Shown here one piece after another: positions 1 to 8,080 of a stretch of 47,661 bases of DNA. The DNA is from a virus: the IMG/VR virus record IMGVR_UViG_3300031525_000014, positions 1 to 47,661 of that record; one strand, given 5' to 3'. The first letter of the stretch is position 1; every line of letters begins with the position of its first letter. Position numbers and translations under genes: made by a program. The notes under the pieces were generated by a model. That model saw nothing but the letters and a program-made list of their open reading frames with translations. It was not told the origin of the DNA and ran no database searches.

Positions 1-1053
1 GAGCTGAACGTGATCAAGAAGCTCCCCAAGGAAGCCGGCGGGGTCCCGTGGATGTACGAGTCCTCGAAGTGTGCCCCGCAGGAAGCGCTCCGAAACCTTG
101 ATCGAGCCTTTGAGGGCTTCTTTCGTCGGTGTAAGAGCGGCTCGAAGCGGAAAGGCTTCCCTCGGTTCAAGTCTCGTAAGCGGGGCATCGGTAGCTTCAA
201 GTTCAGCGGAACGATTCATGTAGAAGAGCGACGGGTTCAGCTTCCCCGTCTCGGGAAGATCAAGCTCAAGCAACGCGGGTACCTCCCGACCTCGGGGGTG
301 AAGATCCTCTCAGCTTCGGTCTCGGAGCGAGCGGGGCGGTGGTTCGTTTCGATCCAGGTTGAACAGGGGCTACCGGATCCCGCACCCAAGCCCACGTCGG
401 TTCTCGGGATCGACGTTGGGATCAAGAATCTCGGGGTCACCAGCGAAGGCGAGGTCTTCTCCAACCCGAAGGCGCTCCTGGCAGCGCAGAAGCTTCTCCG
501 AGCGCGTCAGAAGTCTCTCGCGAGAAAGACCAAAGGATCGAACAACAGGAGGAAAACGGCCGCTAGGGTCGCCCGTCTACACGCTAGGATCTCCAATATC
601 CGGAGGGATTCGATCCACAAGATGACGACTGCGATCACCAAGCAGGCGTCGGTTCTCGTGATCGAGGATCTCAACGTCCTTGGGATGCTGAGAAACCACT
701 GTCTCGCCCGGTCTCTGTCGGATGCCTCCCTCGGGGAGATCCGCCGGCAGCTCACCTACAAGAGCAAGTGGCGCGGGGTCGAGCTTCGGGTAGCGGACCG
801 CTTCTATCCAAGCAGCAAGAGGTGCTCGGGGTGTGGAGCGGTCAAGGTCTCGCTCTCGTTGGCCGAGAGGGTCTACCGATGCGAGCTTTGTGGTCTCGTG
901 ATCGATCGAGACCTGAACGCTGCCCTCAACTTGAAAGATTTGGCCGGGAGTTCCCCGGTGCAAGCCTGTCGCCCTGGAGGCTCTGGTGCTGCTCTTACGA
1001 GCGGTACGAAACCTCTGGTTGGGCAGGAACCGAACCGGGAGGCTTCCTCGTGA
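1..1053 (+). CDS. tnpB: TnpB RNA-guided nuclease (5' end cut by window edge)
   Basis: IS200/IS605-family TnpB, an omega-RNA-guided DNA endonuclease. The frame is open from the first base, and family comparison suggests the first few dozen residues lie outside the window. The three RuvC acidic sites are present: Asp in GIDVG (about 405-420), Glu in VIEDLN (about 658-675) and Asp in DRDLNAALN (about 901-920). A zinc ribbon (CSGCG and CELCG) lies between the last two, so the enzyme looks intact. No TnpA is visible. The last 90-100 bases are nearly identical to the second copy at the far end, as expected where the gene overlaps its omega-RNA. Confidence 0.93.
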   Translation, partial: ELNVIKKLPKEAGGVPWMYESSKCAPQEALRNLDRAFEGFFRRCKSGSKRKGFPRFKSRKRGIGSFKFSGTIHVEERRVQLPRLGKIKLKQRGYLPTSGVKILSASVSERAGRWFVSIQVEQGLPDPAPKPTSVLGIDVGIKNLGVTSEGEVFSNPKALLAAQKLLRARQKSLARKTKGSNNRRKTAARVARLHARISNIRRDSIHKMTTAITKQASVLVIEDLNVLGMLRNHCLARSLSDASLGEIRRQLTYKSKWRGVELRVADRFYPSSKRCSGCGAVKVSLSLAERVYRCELCGLVIDRDLNAALNLKDLAGSSPVQACRPGGSGAALTSGTKPLVGQEPNREASS

Positions 1054-1074
1054 AGCAAACCGGCCCGGAGAACG
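965..1074 (+). ncRNA. omega-RNA 3' scaffold / transposon right end, copy A
   Basis: This segment overlaps the tnpB stop and ends in GGAGAACG. It contains a small hairpin GCTC-TTAC-GAGC (991-1002), a conserved core (1003-1040) and a second hairpin GCTTC-CTCGT-GAAGC (1042-1056). The same core recurs at 36733-36824 and 46758-46860. The guide would begin at about 1075 and run into the downstream gene. The structure is seen; the omega-RNA role is inferred from known TnpB biology. Confidence 0.7.
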
Positions 1075-1577
1075 TATTCGGTCCGTTCTTTCAAGTCGTC
1101 GACTGCGCGGCCGATGCCCCGCCGGCCGCGGCGGTCTCGCCCATCGACTTCCTCAACGCCCAGCTCACCCAAGTGACGCAGGAGCTCGACGAGGCGCTGG
1201 AGAAGCTCGAACGGATGCCGTGCGGTCACGCGCGGTTCGAGCAGCACCGAGAGATGCACGCGAGCGCTACGCCGTACTGCACGGTCTGCCGGATCAACCA
1301 CGACTACCGGGTACTCGAAGAAGAGGAAGCGCGTCTCGACCTAGCGCTCGAGAAGACCCAACAGGAACTCGATCGTGTCCGCACCGCGCTGCAAGAGGCC
1401 TCCGTGGTTGCGACGAAGGCCACCGATAGGCTTCTGGATTCCCTGCCCGGTCGGGTCCTTCGCCCGTTGCGCGAGGCGGTCGATGCGCTGCGCAAGTCCG
1501 GCGACATCGAGGGCGTGATGAACGCTCAGCGCGACATCATCGATGCAGCGCTTGTGCTGTTCCCAGAAGCAACCTAG
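1050..1577 (+). CDS. Coiled-coil protein with Cys/His cluster, 5' end at tnpB right end
   Basis: Function unknown. The frame runs from a GTG at 1050 inside the transposon right end. Two Glu-rich heptad stretches (about 1170-1220 and 1310-1420) flank a possible zinc site with CGH, H and CTVC elements (about 1215-1300). The apparent start lies in the omega-RNA segment, so the original N-terminus may have been replaced when the element inserted. A shorter in-frame start (GTG in QVTQEL, about 1171) is possible. It converges with the next minus-strand gene, and the two stop codons overlap. Confidence 0.6.
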   Translation: MKQTGPENVFGPFFQVVDCAADAPPAAAVSPIDFLNAQLTQVTQELDEALEKLERMPCGHARFEQHREMHASATPYCTVCRINHDYRVLEEEEARLDLALEKTQQELDRVRTALQEASVVATKATDRLLDSLPGRVLRPLREAVDALRKSGDIEGVMNAQRDIIDAALVLFPEAT

Positions 1578-2275
1578 CGATCAGCCCGTTCGGCACGGGC
1601 GATCATGTCGTCGTTCGCCGCCCTGTGGGCTTCCCTGTCGTGGTGATCTTCCGCGTGCGCGTGAGTCGACGCCATCAACGTGTTGCTGGCCTTCTTCCAC
1701 GCGTCCTTCGCGTCGGAGTGGGCTTGGGCTGCGTTCTGGTGAAGCTCTTCGAGGGTTTGGTCACCGCGAGTGACCCCCGCGTTAGCCAACTTCGTGGCAG
1801 CGTTAGCGGCCGCCGACGCGGTCTTCGCCGCGTTTTCCTTCGCCGATGTCTTCTGCGCCGCCACGTCTAGGGTCTTCGCGTCGCCTTGGTGCGCGGTCGC
1901 GGCCGCTTCGTGCGCCGTGGCCGCTTTGTCGTGTTGCTCGACGGCGTTCTCGTGGGCGTATGCCATGTCCGGCGTATCTGTCTTCTTCTGCTTCTCATGG
2001 TCCGCGGAGGCTTCCTTGTGGGCCCCCGCAGCCTTCAGGTGCGCGGCAGCCGCATCCTTGTGCGCGGAAGACGTACCCTTGTCCTGGGCCGCGCGCGTCG
2101 CGGCCCCAGCTGCTTGTGACAGTTTCGCCGCGGCCCCCGACTTCCCGCCGAGGTCTTCAGTTCCCGAACCGCGGCGCTCCGCCGCGTTACCCGCGCCGGT
2201 AGACGCGAACCGGCCGTGTTCATCACGCTCGGCCTTCGTCACCAGGAAGCTCAACCGCTTTCGAGTCGTTTCCAT
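1574..2275 (-). CDS. His/Ala-rich helical phage structural protein
   Basis: A 233-residue protein of unrecognised family. After about 15 residues comes RDEHGRFAST, a short motif also seen in three other proteins here. The rest is low-complexity helical sequence rich in Ala, His, Lys and Glu, with repeats of AAHxxAA type. The composition resembles the His/Ala-rich segments of the protease polyprotein upstream, which suggests a virion or scaffold-like role (inference). The ATG is preceded by TAAGGT seven bases upstream. Confidence 0.65.
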   Translation of the reverse strand: METTRKRLSFLVTKAERDEHGRFASTGAGNAAERRGSGTEDLGGKSGAAAKLSQAAGAATRAAQDKGTSSAHKDAAAAHLKAAGAHKEASADHEKQKKTDTPDMAYAHENAVEQHDKAATAHEAAATAHQGDAKTLDVAAQKTSAKENAAKTASAAANAATKLANAGVTRGDQTLEELHQNAAQAHSDAKDAWKKASNTLMASTHAHAEDHHDREAHRAANDDMIARAERADR

Positions 2276-2282
2276 CGCAGGT

Positions 2283-2288
2283 ACCTTA
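2283..2288 (-). promoter_or_regulatory. Leaderless-type -10 (TAAGGT) before 2275 start
   Basis: TANNNT hexamer 7 bases before the ATG. The surrounding GAGGTAAGG could alternatively act as a ribosome-binding site. Confidence 0.4.
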
Positions 2289-2303
2289 CCTCAAGCGGGT
2301 GTT

Positions 2304-3116
2304 TTAACGGAGACCGAGCGCTCGGAGCTTCTTTTCCACAGTTGAGCGGGCACGGCCGAGATCCCGGGGCCAGTCGACGACCTTGACGATCTCGAGGCGC
2401 TCGAGCGCCGCGTTGCGCGCGGGAGTCGGCTCGGGCTCGGCCTTCCAAAGACCGTTGACGCCAAGCCGGCTTCGCTCCGCCGTTTGCTCCGGGGGCGCCG
2501 CGCTGGGCTCCTGGCACTTCTTGACCCGGCCGTCCGCGACGTCATCGATTTGCTCCGCCGGCAGGACCTCGTTCCCCGCGTCGGCGTCGACGCCCGCCCG
2601 GAGGAACAAACCACGGGTCCGCGCCGACCGGGAGGAACTCGACTTGGCCGTGGGTCCCGCCGCGGGGGCCCCGGGTTCAACGATCTCGGCCAGCATCCAC
2701 AGCGGCTTGTTCAGTTCGTGCAGGACGTCATCGAGCACGCGGTACGTGTCGGGATCGCGCTCGCCCGCGACGCTCGCGCGCGTGCTGCTGAGCCGCCGCA
2801 CGACCGTCTGGAGCATCGTCCGGATCGCCGCCGCGACCGCGATGCCCGTGAGACCCTCGAACGACGGCGTGGGCAAGTCGGTCACGACGGTCTCGGCGAC
2901 GCCGCCCAGCGCCCGCACGCGCTCCATCACGGCGTCGGCATGCTCGGTCAGCAGCCCCTCGTAGAGCCGCTCGAGGAACCGATGGAGCGCCAGGAACTGC
3001 GGGCCCGTGACGTTCACGTGCGCGTTGTGCGCCGCCAACCCAAGCGCGTTCAGCTCCGAGGCACGCCGGTTCAGCTCCGCCACGAGAGAAGATCGCTCAA
3101 CGTCGGGCATCGTCAT
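2304..3116 (-). CDS. Dps-like ferritin with C-terminal extension
   Basis: The first about 160 residues follow the Dps/ferritin-like pattern: an N-terminal helix, AHNAHVNVTGPQFLALHRF, then HADAVMERVRALGG. The His-rich first helix pair and the Asp/Glu of the DAVMER segment correspond to Dps ferroxidase ligands. Dps proteins form 12-mers that bind DNA or oxidise iron. A non-Dps tail of about 110 residues follows (Ser/Arg-rich, then an acidic/basic helix). The gene lies among structural genes, so this may be a virion-associated or DNA-protecting form (inference). The start is the ATG at 3116; a GTG lies one codon upstream. Confidence 0.8.
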   Translation of the reverse strand: MTMPDVERSSLVAELNRRASELNALGLAAHNAHVNVTGPQFLALHRFLERLYEGLLTEHADAVMERVRALGGVAETVVTDLPTPSFEGLTGIAVAAAIRTMLQTVVRRLSSTRASVAGERDPDTYRVLDDVLHELNKPLWMLAEIVEPGAPAAGPTAKSSSSRSARTRGLFLRAGVDADAGNEVLPAEQIDDVADGRVKKCQEPSAAPPEQTAERSRLGVNGLWKAEPEPTPARNAALERLEIVKVVDWPRDLGRARSTVEKKLRALGLR

Positions 3117-3204
3117 CACCTTGTACCTCTACCAGCGAGACGCGCGGACCGCGAGTTCTTCGGACCAAGAGCTGCGCGCAGTTGAGAGCCAAAGGCGGAA
3201 AGAG

Positions 3205-6200
3205 CTAGACGGGCGTTCGCCTAGCCAAACCACTGATGCTCCAACCAGTGTACTGGCCCGCCTTGATCTGCGCCCAAATCTCGTCGTCGACCACCCTACA
3301 GGCGAGCAACCAAGTCCCCTTCGCGACCTTACGGCCGTTGATGATCAGGTCACAGGGTGCGATGTAACTTTCTACCGGTCGCAAATGCCCGTTCACGAGG
3401 ACCTTATGCTGGAGATCGATGTTCCGGTAGTCCTCCATCCAGCGGTGCGCCGACTTGGCGATCTCATCGGCGTCGTAAGTGTCGAATTGCGCGTCCACCG
3501 ACGGGGACGGCTTCAGCACAATTCCAAGGATGTACCGCTGCTCTACTGGAGCCGCGTCGTCGGCTTTCCCGACCTCGACGATCTCGACCTCGCGCTCGTC
3601 GGCCTTACGGACGTGGCGCTCGTTGATGAACCCTGGGTCGCCCGTACCCTCGGCTGCGGGCACGACCGGGATGAACGGCCGCGTCATCGAGTCCGCGGAG
3701 TCGCTGGCCTTCTGGGCGAGACCTTCGAGTGAGCGGTCTGGCGTCGGCGTGTTGCCCTCGGCGGCGCGCAACGCGGCGCGCACGTCAGGACCCGCGGCCT
3801 TTTGGGCGAACTTCCCGTCGTCCTCGCGTGGCTGGTCACCGCCAGACCCCGCGCCCTTGTCGTCCGCCTTTGAGCCGGTTCCGTCGGGCTTCGCCACCGC
3901 GACCTTCTCGGCGTGAGCCTGGCCCGCGTCGAGTTCTCCCTGGAGGTCGGCCCAAGCCTTCGGGTCGTCGATGTCCGAGTGGAGCCGGTCGAGCGCGTCG
4001 TGGGTCTTCTCGGCTGCGGTCTTGTGACCCTCGGCGGCCTCTTGGTGGCGCTCAACGCCCGCCTTGTCGCCCGCCTCGGCGGCCGCGACGGCGGCGCGCG
4101 CGTGCTCCGCCGCGGCTTGCTCGTGGTCCCCGGCGACCTTTGCGGCCGCGGCGGGGTCGGGCTTCGCGGCCTTGTCCCCGTTGAGCTTGTCTCCGCCGGG
4201 CTTCTTTCCGTCAGCGGCGATCTGCCGCGAGGTCGTGCCCGCGCGATCGGAGGCGTGCTGCGAGACGATGTCGAGTGCGTTGGACACGACGTTCAGCGTC
4301 GAGTGGAGCAGGCTCCGGGCATCGGTGATCTGTGCGGCCTCGTGCAGCAGGTCTAGCCCATGGCCCGCGCGGGGTGCGGCTCCGTTGGCCGTGCTACCGC
4401 TTCCCGAAGCGCGCGGGGTCTTACCGCCCGAAGCCGCCCGCGGGGCCCGGTCCTCGCCCGACAGGGGCGCACGGCGGTCGTGTTCGCTCACGCGCGCGCC
4501 GGTCGAGCGATGGTGCTCGTCGACGTGGACCGACGCCTTCGCGACCGCGGCCTCGTTGATGTCGTCGAGGAGCTTGCGCGCGGCAGCCGAGCACGACGCC
4601 TTCACGTCCGCCGGCAGGTTTGACTGCGGGATCCGCGCGAGCGCGTTGCGCACGTGGGCCGCGTCGGGCTTGCCGTCCGGACCCCGGACCGGGAAGTGCC
4701 GGAGCGTCTTGGGCGTCGTCTTGCCGTCGACCTTCTCGCCGCCGGACTCGACGTGGAGGAACGCGGAGTCCGGAAGGTCGTTTACCTCGGCAGAACTCCA
4801 CTCGGCTTTGCGAACCTCGGCGAGGTCGAGCGCCGCCGCCACTGAGTCCTCAAACGCGTCCGCCAGGAGCGCCTTCGTGACCTCGGCGGGTTCGAGACCC
4901 AACAGGGCCTTCACCATCTGCACCGACGTGGTCTGGATGCACTTCAAAGTCGCCGAGGGCTCGTGTTCTTCGAAGGCTGCCGCCGCCTTGTCGGCGTCCT
5001 CGAAGCCAAAGAGGATTGCGTACTCGGAAAACTGGCTGTCGGCTTTCTGGTGTACGGCCCATTGGGCGCGAGTATCGTTCGCCTTCGGCCCGAGGAAGAC
5101 GTCCAGGCCCGTCCCGACATCCCCCGCGATCCCGGGGATGAATCCGTAGTCGAACTTGTAGACCAAGTCGCCCAATTCACTCTTCTGAACGAACCCCGCG
5201 GGGCGGTCGACGTGGACCGGGACGCCTTGGTAGTCGACCTTCTTGATGACGGGACCGCGGGGTGCGCGTCCCGTCGGAAGTGGCTGGCCGGGGGCGTCGT
5301 AGCCCTCGGTGTGCCCCTCCTCGCCGACGACCTTCTGCGATACCGCGTAGCCCACGGGGGTGTCGCGCCGGACCGTGTAGCCCGCGCCGGGCTCGGCTCC
5401 GCCGACGCGCTCGTCAGGACCGGGAACCTGCGGGCTGTTCTTCGCCGCGGGCTCGATGCCGTCGTCCTCATCCGACGGGAGCTTCGCTCCCTTACCGGGC
5501 GCGGGAGGCCGCGGCTTTCCCGGAGCCTTCGGGGTCCTGGCCGCAACGCCGCTCTTCGGCGGCCCCGCCGTGGTGTCCGCGGGGTCCTCCCCAGGCGGGG
5601 CCTTGCCGTCGGGACCCGTCTGGTCCTCGCCCTGTCCGGCGAAGTCGCCCAGGCCCGCGCCTTCGGCGGAGTCCGTCGGCGCAACGCCACTCGTCAGGTC
5701 GTCCCAGTCCTTGTCGGTCATGGACGCCAACGCGTCCTGGATGCCGGCGAGGATCGTGTTGGTGAACAGCTCGGTCCCGTCGTCATCGCCGAGGTCGGCC
5801 TTGAACGTGACGCCGATGGCACGCTGGGCCGCGTGCTTCGCCAAGTGCTCGACCGTGTGTTCGGCCGCGTGAGCCGCCAGGTGGTGCGCCAGGGCCTCGG
5901 CAAAGTGCGGGACGGCGTGCTCGATCGCGGACCCAACGGCGTGTCCGACGCCGGGCAACGCGGCACCAACGGCGGCGAACGCGAGCTTGACCGCGACCTT
6001 GAGCGCGACGGTCCGCATCGCGGCCTTCTGCTCTGGCGTGACTTCTTTGCCCGTAACGGCGCTCTTGAGCCCCTGAGCCGCGGTCTTGACCAATCCGACC
6101 TCGTGCATGACCGCGCCCTTGAGCGCCTGGGGCGCGCCCTTGATCTTCTCGACCGCGGACGCCAGCGCGCCCTTGACCCCGGCGGCGAGCTTCGCCGCGC

Positions 6201-6696
6201 CCCCGGCGGCGCGCCACGCCGCGACCTCGGCCTTGTTCGGCTGGGTCAACGGGGTCGCGCGCGGGTCGGGTGAACCGTTCGGCTTGGCGCCCGCGGGACC
6301 CGCGTCGGGCTTGTCCCCAGCCGGCTTGGCGCCCGCGGCCCGACCCTTAGGCTCCTTCGCGGGGTTCACGTCGGTGTACTGGTTGTGATGCGCCTTGCTG
6401 ACGTCCCAGTCCTTCAGCAGGCGCGTGAACTTGTCCTCGTGCGCCTGGTCCGGGACCAGCATTCCACCCGAGGCCAAGTCGCTCTCGCCCACCGGACCCC
6501 CGGCGAGCTTGTGGAGCGACTGGACCGCCGACTTGGCCGCGCGGGCGAGCCGGTCCTGGGCAGCGCTTTGCGCCATCGCGATCTCGGCCGCGAGGTCACC
6601 CCGCAGGCTCCGCACGACCTGGCCCGCCCGGGCCGACAGCGCCGCGGGCGTGATCTCGGATTCCTCACGCGGCGTGAGCTTCGTCGGCAGGGGCAT
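3205..6696 (-). CDS. Polyprotein: pyrophosphatase-like domain, HFPV domain and S78-type prohead protease
   Basis: A 1163-residue multidomain structural protein. It has helical, Ala-rich segments (1-300) and a Pro/Gly linker (350-440). Next is a domain with DYGFIPG and GLDVFLGP (about 440-600) resembling the inorganic-pyrophosphatase-like module of phage polyvalent proteins. A DAAHVRNALARIPQ segment (630-715) of a type common in phage capsid-maturation proteins follows. After more Ala/His repeats and a PREDDGKFAQ motif, the C-terminal 130 residues match the XkdF/peptidase S78_2 prohead-protease pattern (RYILGIVLKP, QHKVLVNG, WLLACRVVDDEIW, GWSISG). The protease presumably matures the capsid, perhaps self-releasing upstream domains. 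Confidence 0.78.
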   Translation of the reverse strand: MPLPTKLTPREESEITPAALSARAGQVVRSLRGDLAAEIAMAQSAAQDRLARAAKSAVQSLHKLAGGPVGESDLASGGMLVPDQAHEDKFTRLLKDWDVSKAHHNQYTDVNPAKEPKGRAAGAKPAGDKPDAGPAGAKPNGSPDPRATPLTQPNKAEVAAWRAAGGAAKLAAGVKGALASAVEKIKGAPQALKGAVMHEVGLVKTAAQGLKSAVTGKEVTPEQKAAMRTVALKVAVKLAFAAVGAALPGVGHAVGSAIEHAVPHFAEALAHHLAAHAAEHTVEHLAKHAAQRAIGVTFKADLGDDDGTELFTNTILAGIQDALASMTDKDWDDLTSGVAPTDSAEGAGLGDFAGQGEDQTGPDGKAPPGEDPADTTAGPPKSGVAARTPKAPGKPRPPAPGKGAKLPSDEDDGIEPAAKNSPQVPGPDERVGGAEPGAGYTVRRDTPVGYAVSQKVVGEEGHTEGYDAPGQPLPTGRAPRGPVIKKVDYQGVPVHVDRPAGFVQKSELGDLVYKFDYGFIPGIAGDVGTGLDVFLGPKANDTRAQWAVHQKADSQFSEYAILFGFEDADKAAAAFEEHEPSATLKCIQTTSVQMVKALLGLEPAEVTKALLADAFEDSVAAALDLAEVRKAEWSSAEVNDLPDSAFLHVESGGEKVDGKTTPKTLRHFPVRGPDGKPDAAHVRNALARIPQSNLPADVKASCSAAARKLLDDINEAAVAKASVHVDEHHRSTGARVSEHDRRAPLSGEDRAPRAASGGKTPRASGSGSTANGAAPRAGHGLDLLHEAAQITDARSLLHSTLNVVSNALDIVSQHASDRAGTTSRQIAADGKKPGGDKLNGDKAAKPDPAAAAKVAGDHEQAAAEHARAAVAAAEAGDKAGVERHQEAAEGHKTAAEKTHDALDRLHSDIDDPKAWADLQGELDAGQAHAEKVAVAKPDGTGSKADDKGAGSGGDQPREDDGKFAQKAAGPDVRAALRAAEGNTPTPDRSLEGLAQKASDSADSMTRPFIPVVPAAEGTGDPGFINERHVRKADEREVEIVEVGKADDAAPVEQRYILGIVLKPSPSVDAQFDTYDADEIAKSAHRWMEDYRNIDLQHKVLVNGHLRPVESYIAPCDLIINGRKVAKGTWLLACRVVDDEIWAQIKAGQYTGWSISGLARRTPV

Positions 6697-6706
6697 GGTG
6701 GGGCGA

Positions 6707-6712
6707 AGCCTA
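6707..6712 (-). promoter_or_regulatory. -10-like TAGGCT before 6696 start
   Basis: TAGGCT 10 bases before the ATG of the polyprotein gene. A GTGACG about 18 bases further upstream could serve as a -35. Confidence 0.45.
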
Positions 6713-6766
6713 CATCGGAAGACGCCGCGGCGTCACCTCACCCGCGCTAAGGCGGCGCCGACCGGG

Positions 6767-6772
6767 TAAGAT
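6767..6772 (+). promoter_or_regulatory. -10-like TAAGAT before 6781 start
   Basis: TAAGAT lies 8 bases before the ATG, inside a CCGGGTAAGATGC context that also resembles the start-associated motif. Confidence 0.4.
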
Positions 6773-6780
6773 GCTTCGCG

Positions 6781-6978
6781 ATGCCCTACCGCCTGACGAT
6801 CGACCTTTCCGACGCCTACGCGGCGAAGCTCCGGGCGCTCGCGGAGACCCGGAAGCGGTCCCCCGAACAGTGCATCCTGGACTTCCTCGCGGCCTGTCAG
6901 CCCGGCGGGTCGGGTTGGCGTAACCCCGCGGACGACCACCACGAACGGGCAGACGAACCTGAAGGTGAAAAACCGTGA
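6781..6978 (+). CDS. Small ribbon-helix-helix-like protein
   Basis: A 65-residue protein. The first about 40 residues have the strand-helix-helix pattern of CopG/Arc-type DNA binders (YRLTIDLSDAYAAKLRALAE, then a second helix), followed by a hydrophilic acidic tail. It is first in a plus-strand trio whose second gene looks like a winged-helix protein, which fits a small regulatory cassette. The assignment rests on pattern only. Confidence 0.6.
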   Translation: MPYRLTIDLSDAYAAKLRALAETRKRSPEQCILDFLAACQPGGSGWRNPADDHHERADEPEGEKP

Positions 6979-7199
6979 CCCCGACGGCGTCTCAGCAGCG
7001 CGTGCTCGAGTGTCTACGGGCGACGCCGGGTTGGCTGAGCCGCATGGCGATCGTCCGCGCGACAGGCTTGGGCCGCGAAGTTGCGGCGGAGGCGCTACAC
7101 GCCCTACGACGCGCTGGCCTCGTGGAGCGGACGTTCGAGGACAGTGGGATCTGGCGATGGGTGCAAACGAGCACCCCCGGGGGTAAGGGGCCCGTATGA
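6975..7199 (+). CDS. Small winged helix-turn-helix protein
   Basis: A 74-residue protein starting at a GTG that overlaps the stop of the previous gene (GTGA). The sequence QQRVLECLRATPGWLSRMAIVRATGLGREVAAEALHALRRAGLVER fits a MarR/ArsR-style winged helix: helix, recognition helix, then an RAGLVER wing start. It is a likely DNA-binding regulator, translationally coupled to the ribbon-helix-helix gene. Its 3' end overlaps the next gene's start. Confidence 0.65.
   Translation: MTPTASQQRVLECLRATPGWLSRMAIVRATGLGREVAAEALHALRRAGLVERTFEDSGIWRWVQTSTPGGKGPV
7181..7193 (+). promoter_or_regulatory. Start-associated motif GGGTAAGGGGCCC
   Basis: Exact consensus copy, two bases before the ATG at 7196. It lies in the 3' end of the winged-helix gene and contains an AAGGGG Shine-Dalgarno-like core. 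Confidence 0.65.
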
Positions 7200-7435
7200 A
7201 GCCCGCCGAAGTAACGATGCCCGCCCCCGCCCGCATGACCAAGATGCTGAACGACGCCGCCTACGACGTGGAGCTGGTGGTGCGACGCCGCGCCGAGTCC
7301 ACTGCGGACCCTGACGCGCTCACGATGCCGTTCGAGATCCCGATCGGCGCCGATGAGCAGCGCAAGATCCAGGGCCTCATCGCCGCGAGCCAAGAGGGCG
7401 ACGAGGGCCCAAAGTTCGGACCGCCCGCGGAGTAG
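7196..7435 (+). CDS. Hypothetical 79-residue phage protein
   Basis: No family recognised. It is a soluble acidic protein with an amphipathic helix near residues 10-35 and a C-terminal segment rich in Glu, Gly and Pro. The ATG overlaps the previous stop and directly follows a start-associated motif. Its stop abuts the stop of the convergent HNH gene with no spacer, inside a 16-bp palindrome. Confidence 0.55.
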   Translation: MKPAEVTMPAPARMTKMLNDAAYDVELVVRRRAESTADPDALTMPFEIPIGADEQRKIQGLIAASQEGDEGPKFGPPAE

Positions 7436-7443
7436 CTACTCCG
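7428..7443. repeat. 16-bp perfect palindrome at convergent stops
   Basis: CGGAGTAGCTACTCCG is its own reverse complement. Its centre holds both stop codons (TAG on each strand) of the convergent genes ending at 7435 and 7436. Confidence 0.8.
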
Positions 7444-8068
7444 ACGAGAACTTTCCGTGGTCGTCGCGGTGGACGCCCGGGCCAGTCTTCGGCCTAGGGT
7501 TCCCACTCGTCGTTGCCATGTTTTTGAGGCCCTCGGCCACCGCTCGGGACAACGCAACCCCGCGTGCGCCGCCGTACTGAGCGCGGAACGCCTTCGCGGC
7601 CTCGGCGGCGCGCTTTCCCGCTTCCATGTCGATGACGCGCTTGGCCTGGTTCCGTAGGGCCTTCCAGTCGATCGTTACACCGGAGGCTTTGGCGTACGCG
7701 GTCCACTGCCGCGTCGTCTTGTCCTGCTTGGCGCTGTTACAGGACAAGCAGCAAGTCAGCATGTTCTTCGCGTCGGACCCGGCACCATCAAGGTTGCGCG
7801 CCAGGATGTGGTCGATCGTGAGCCCCACGCCCTGCCCAGTCGGGTCCTTCGTGTGGCAGTAGGCGCACGAGTGCCCATCGCGGGCGTACACGGCGTGGCG
7901 CGTGGGCTCATAAATCTTCACCGTTTTGGCGCTCTTGCGGAGGAACGCGAGGGCTTTGCGGGTCGCGCGGACCGCCTTCATCTCGTGACCCGGCGGCGCC
8001 ACGGCGTTCTCCGGCTGCGAGACCTCCTGGAGCTTCGCGGGCTCGGTACCTAGAAGGAAGTGGCGCAC
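7436..8068 (-). CDS. HNH endonuclease
   Basis: A 210-residue HNH nuclease. The zinc-binding CAYCHTKD and the CLSCNSAK pairs flank the catalytic LTIDHILARN (about residues 65-110), the standard HNH arrangement. The C-terminus is helical and ends in HRDDHGKFSSE, a version of the RDxxGKF motif found in three structural proteins here. HNH proteins near phage packaging genes may be homing endonucleases or packaging cofactors; this one lies far from the terminase, so I cannot choose between them. Confidence 0.88.
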   Translation of the reverse strand: MRHFLLGTEPAKLQEVSQPENAVAPPGHEMKAVRATRKALAFLRKSAKTVKIYEPTRHAVYARDGHSCAYCHTKDPTGQGVGLTIDHILARNLDGAGSDAKNMLTCCLSCNSAKQDKTTRQWTAYAKASGVTIDWKALRNQAKRVIDMEAGKRAAEAAKAFRAQYGGARGVALSRAVAEGLKNMATTSGNPRPKTGPGVHRDDHGKFSSE

Positions 8069-8080
8069 GGTCCGAGAGCG

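Noticed and set aside
577-963. Antisense frame within tnpB
   Set aside because: Shadow of the strongly conserved tnpB frame, with no ribosome-binding site and no recognisable protein.
5488-5505. A CGGTAAGGGAGC string on the minus strand inside the polyprotein
   Set aside because: It is within coding sequence for GKGAKL and not followed by a gene start.
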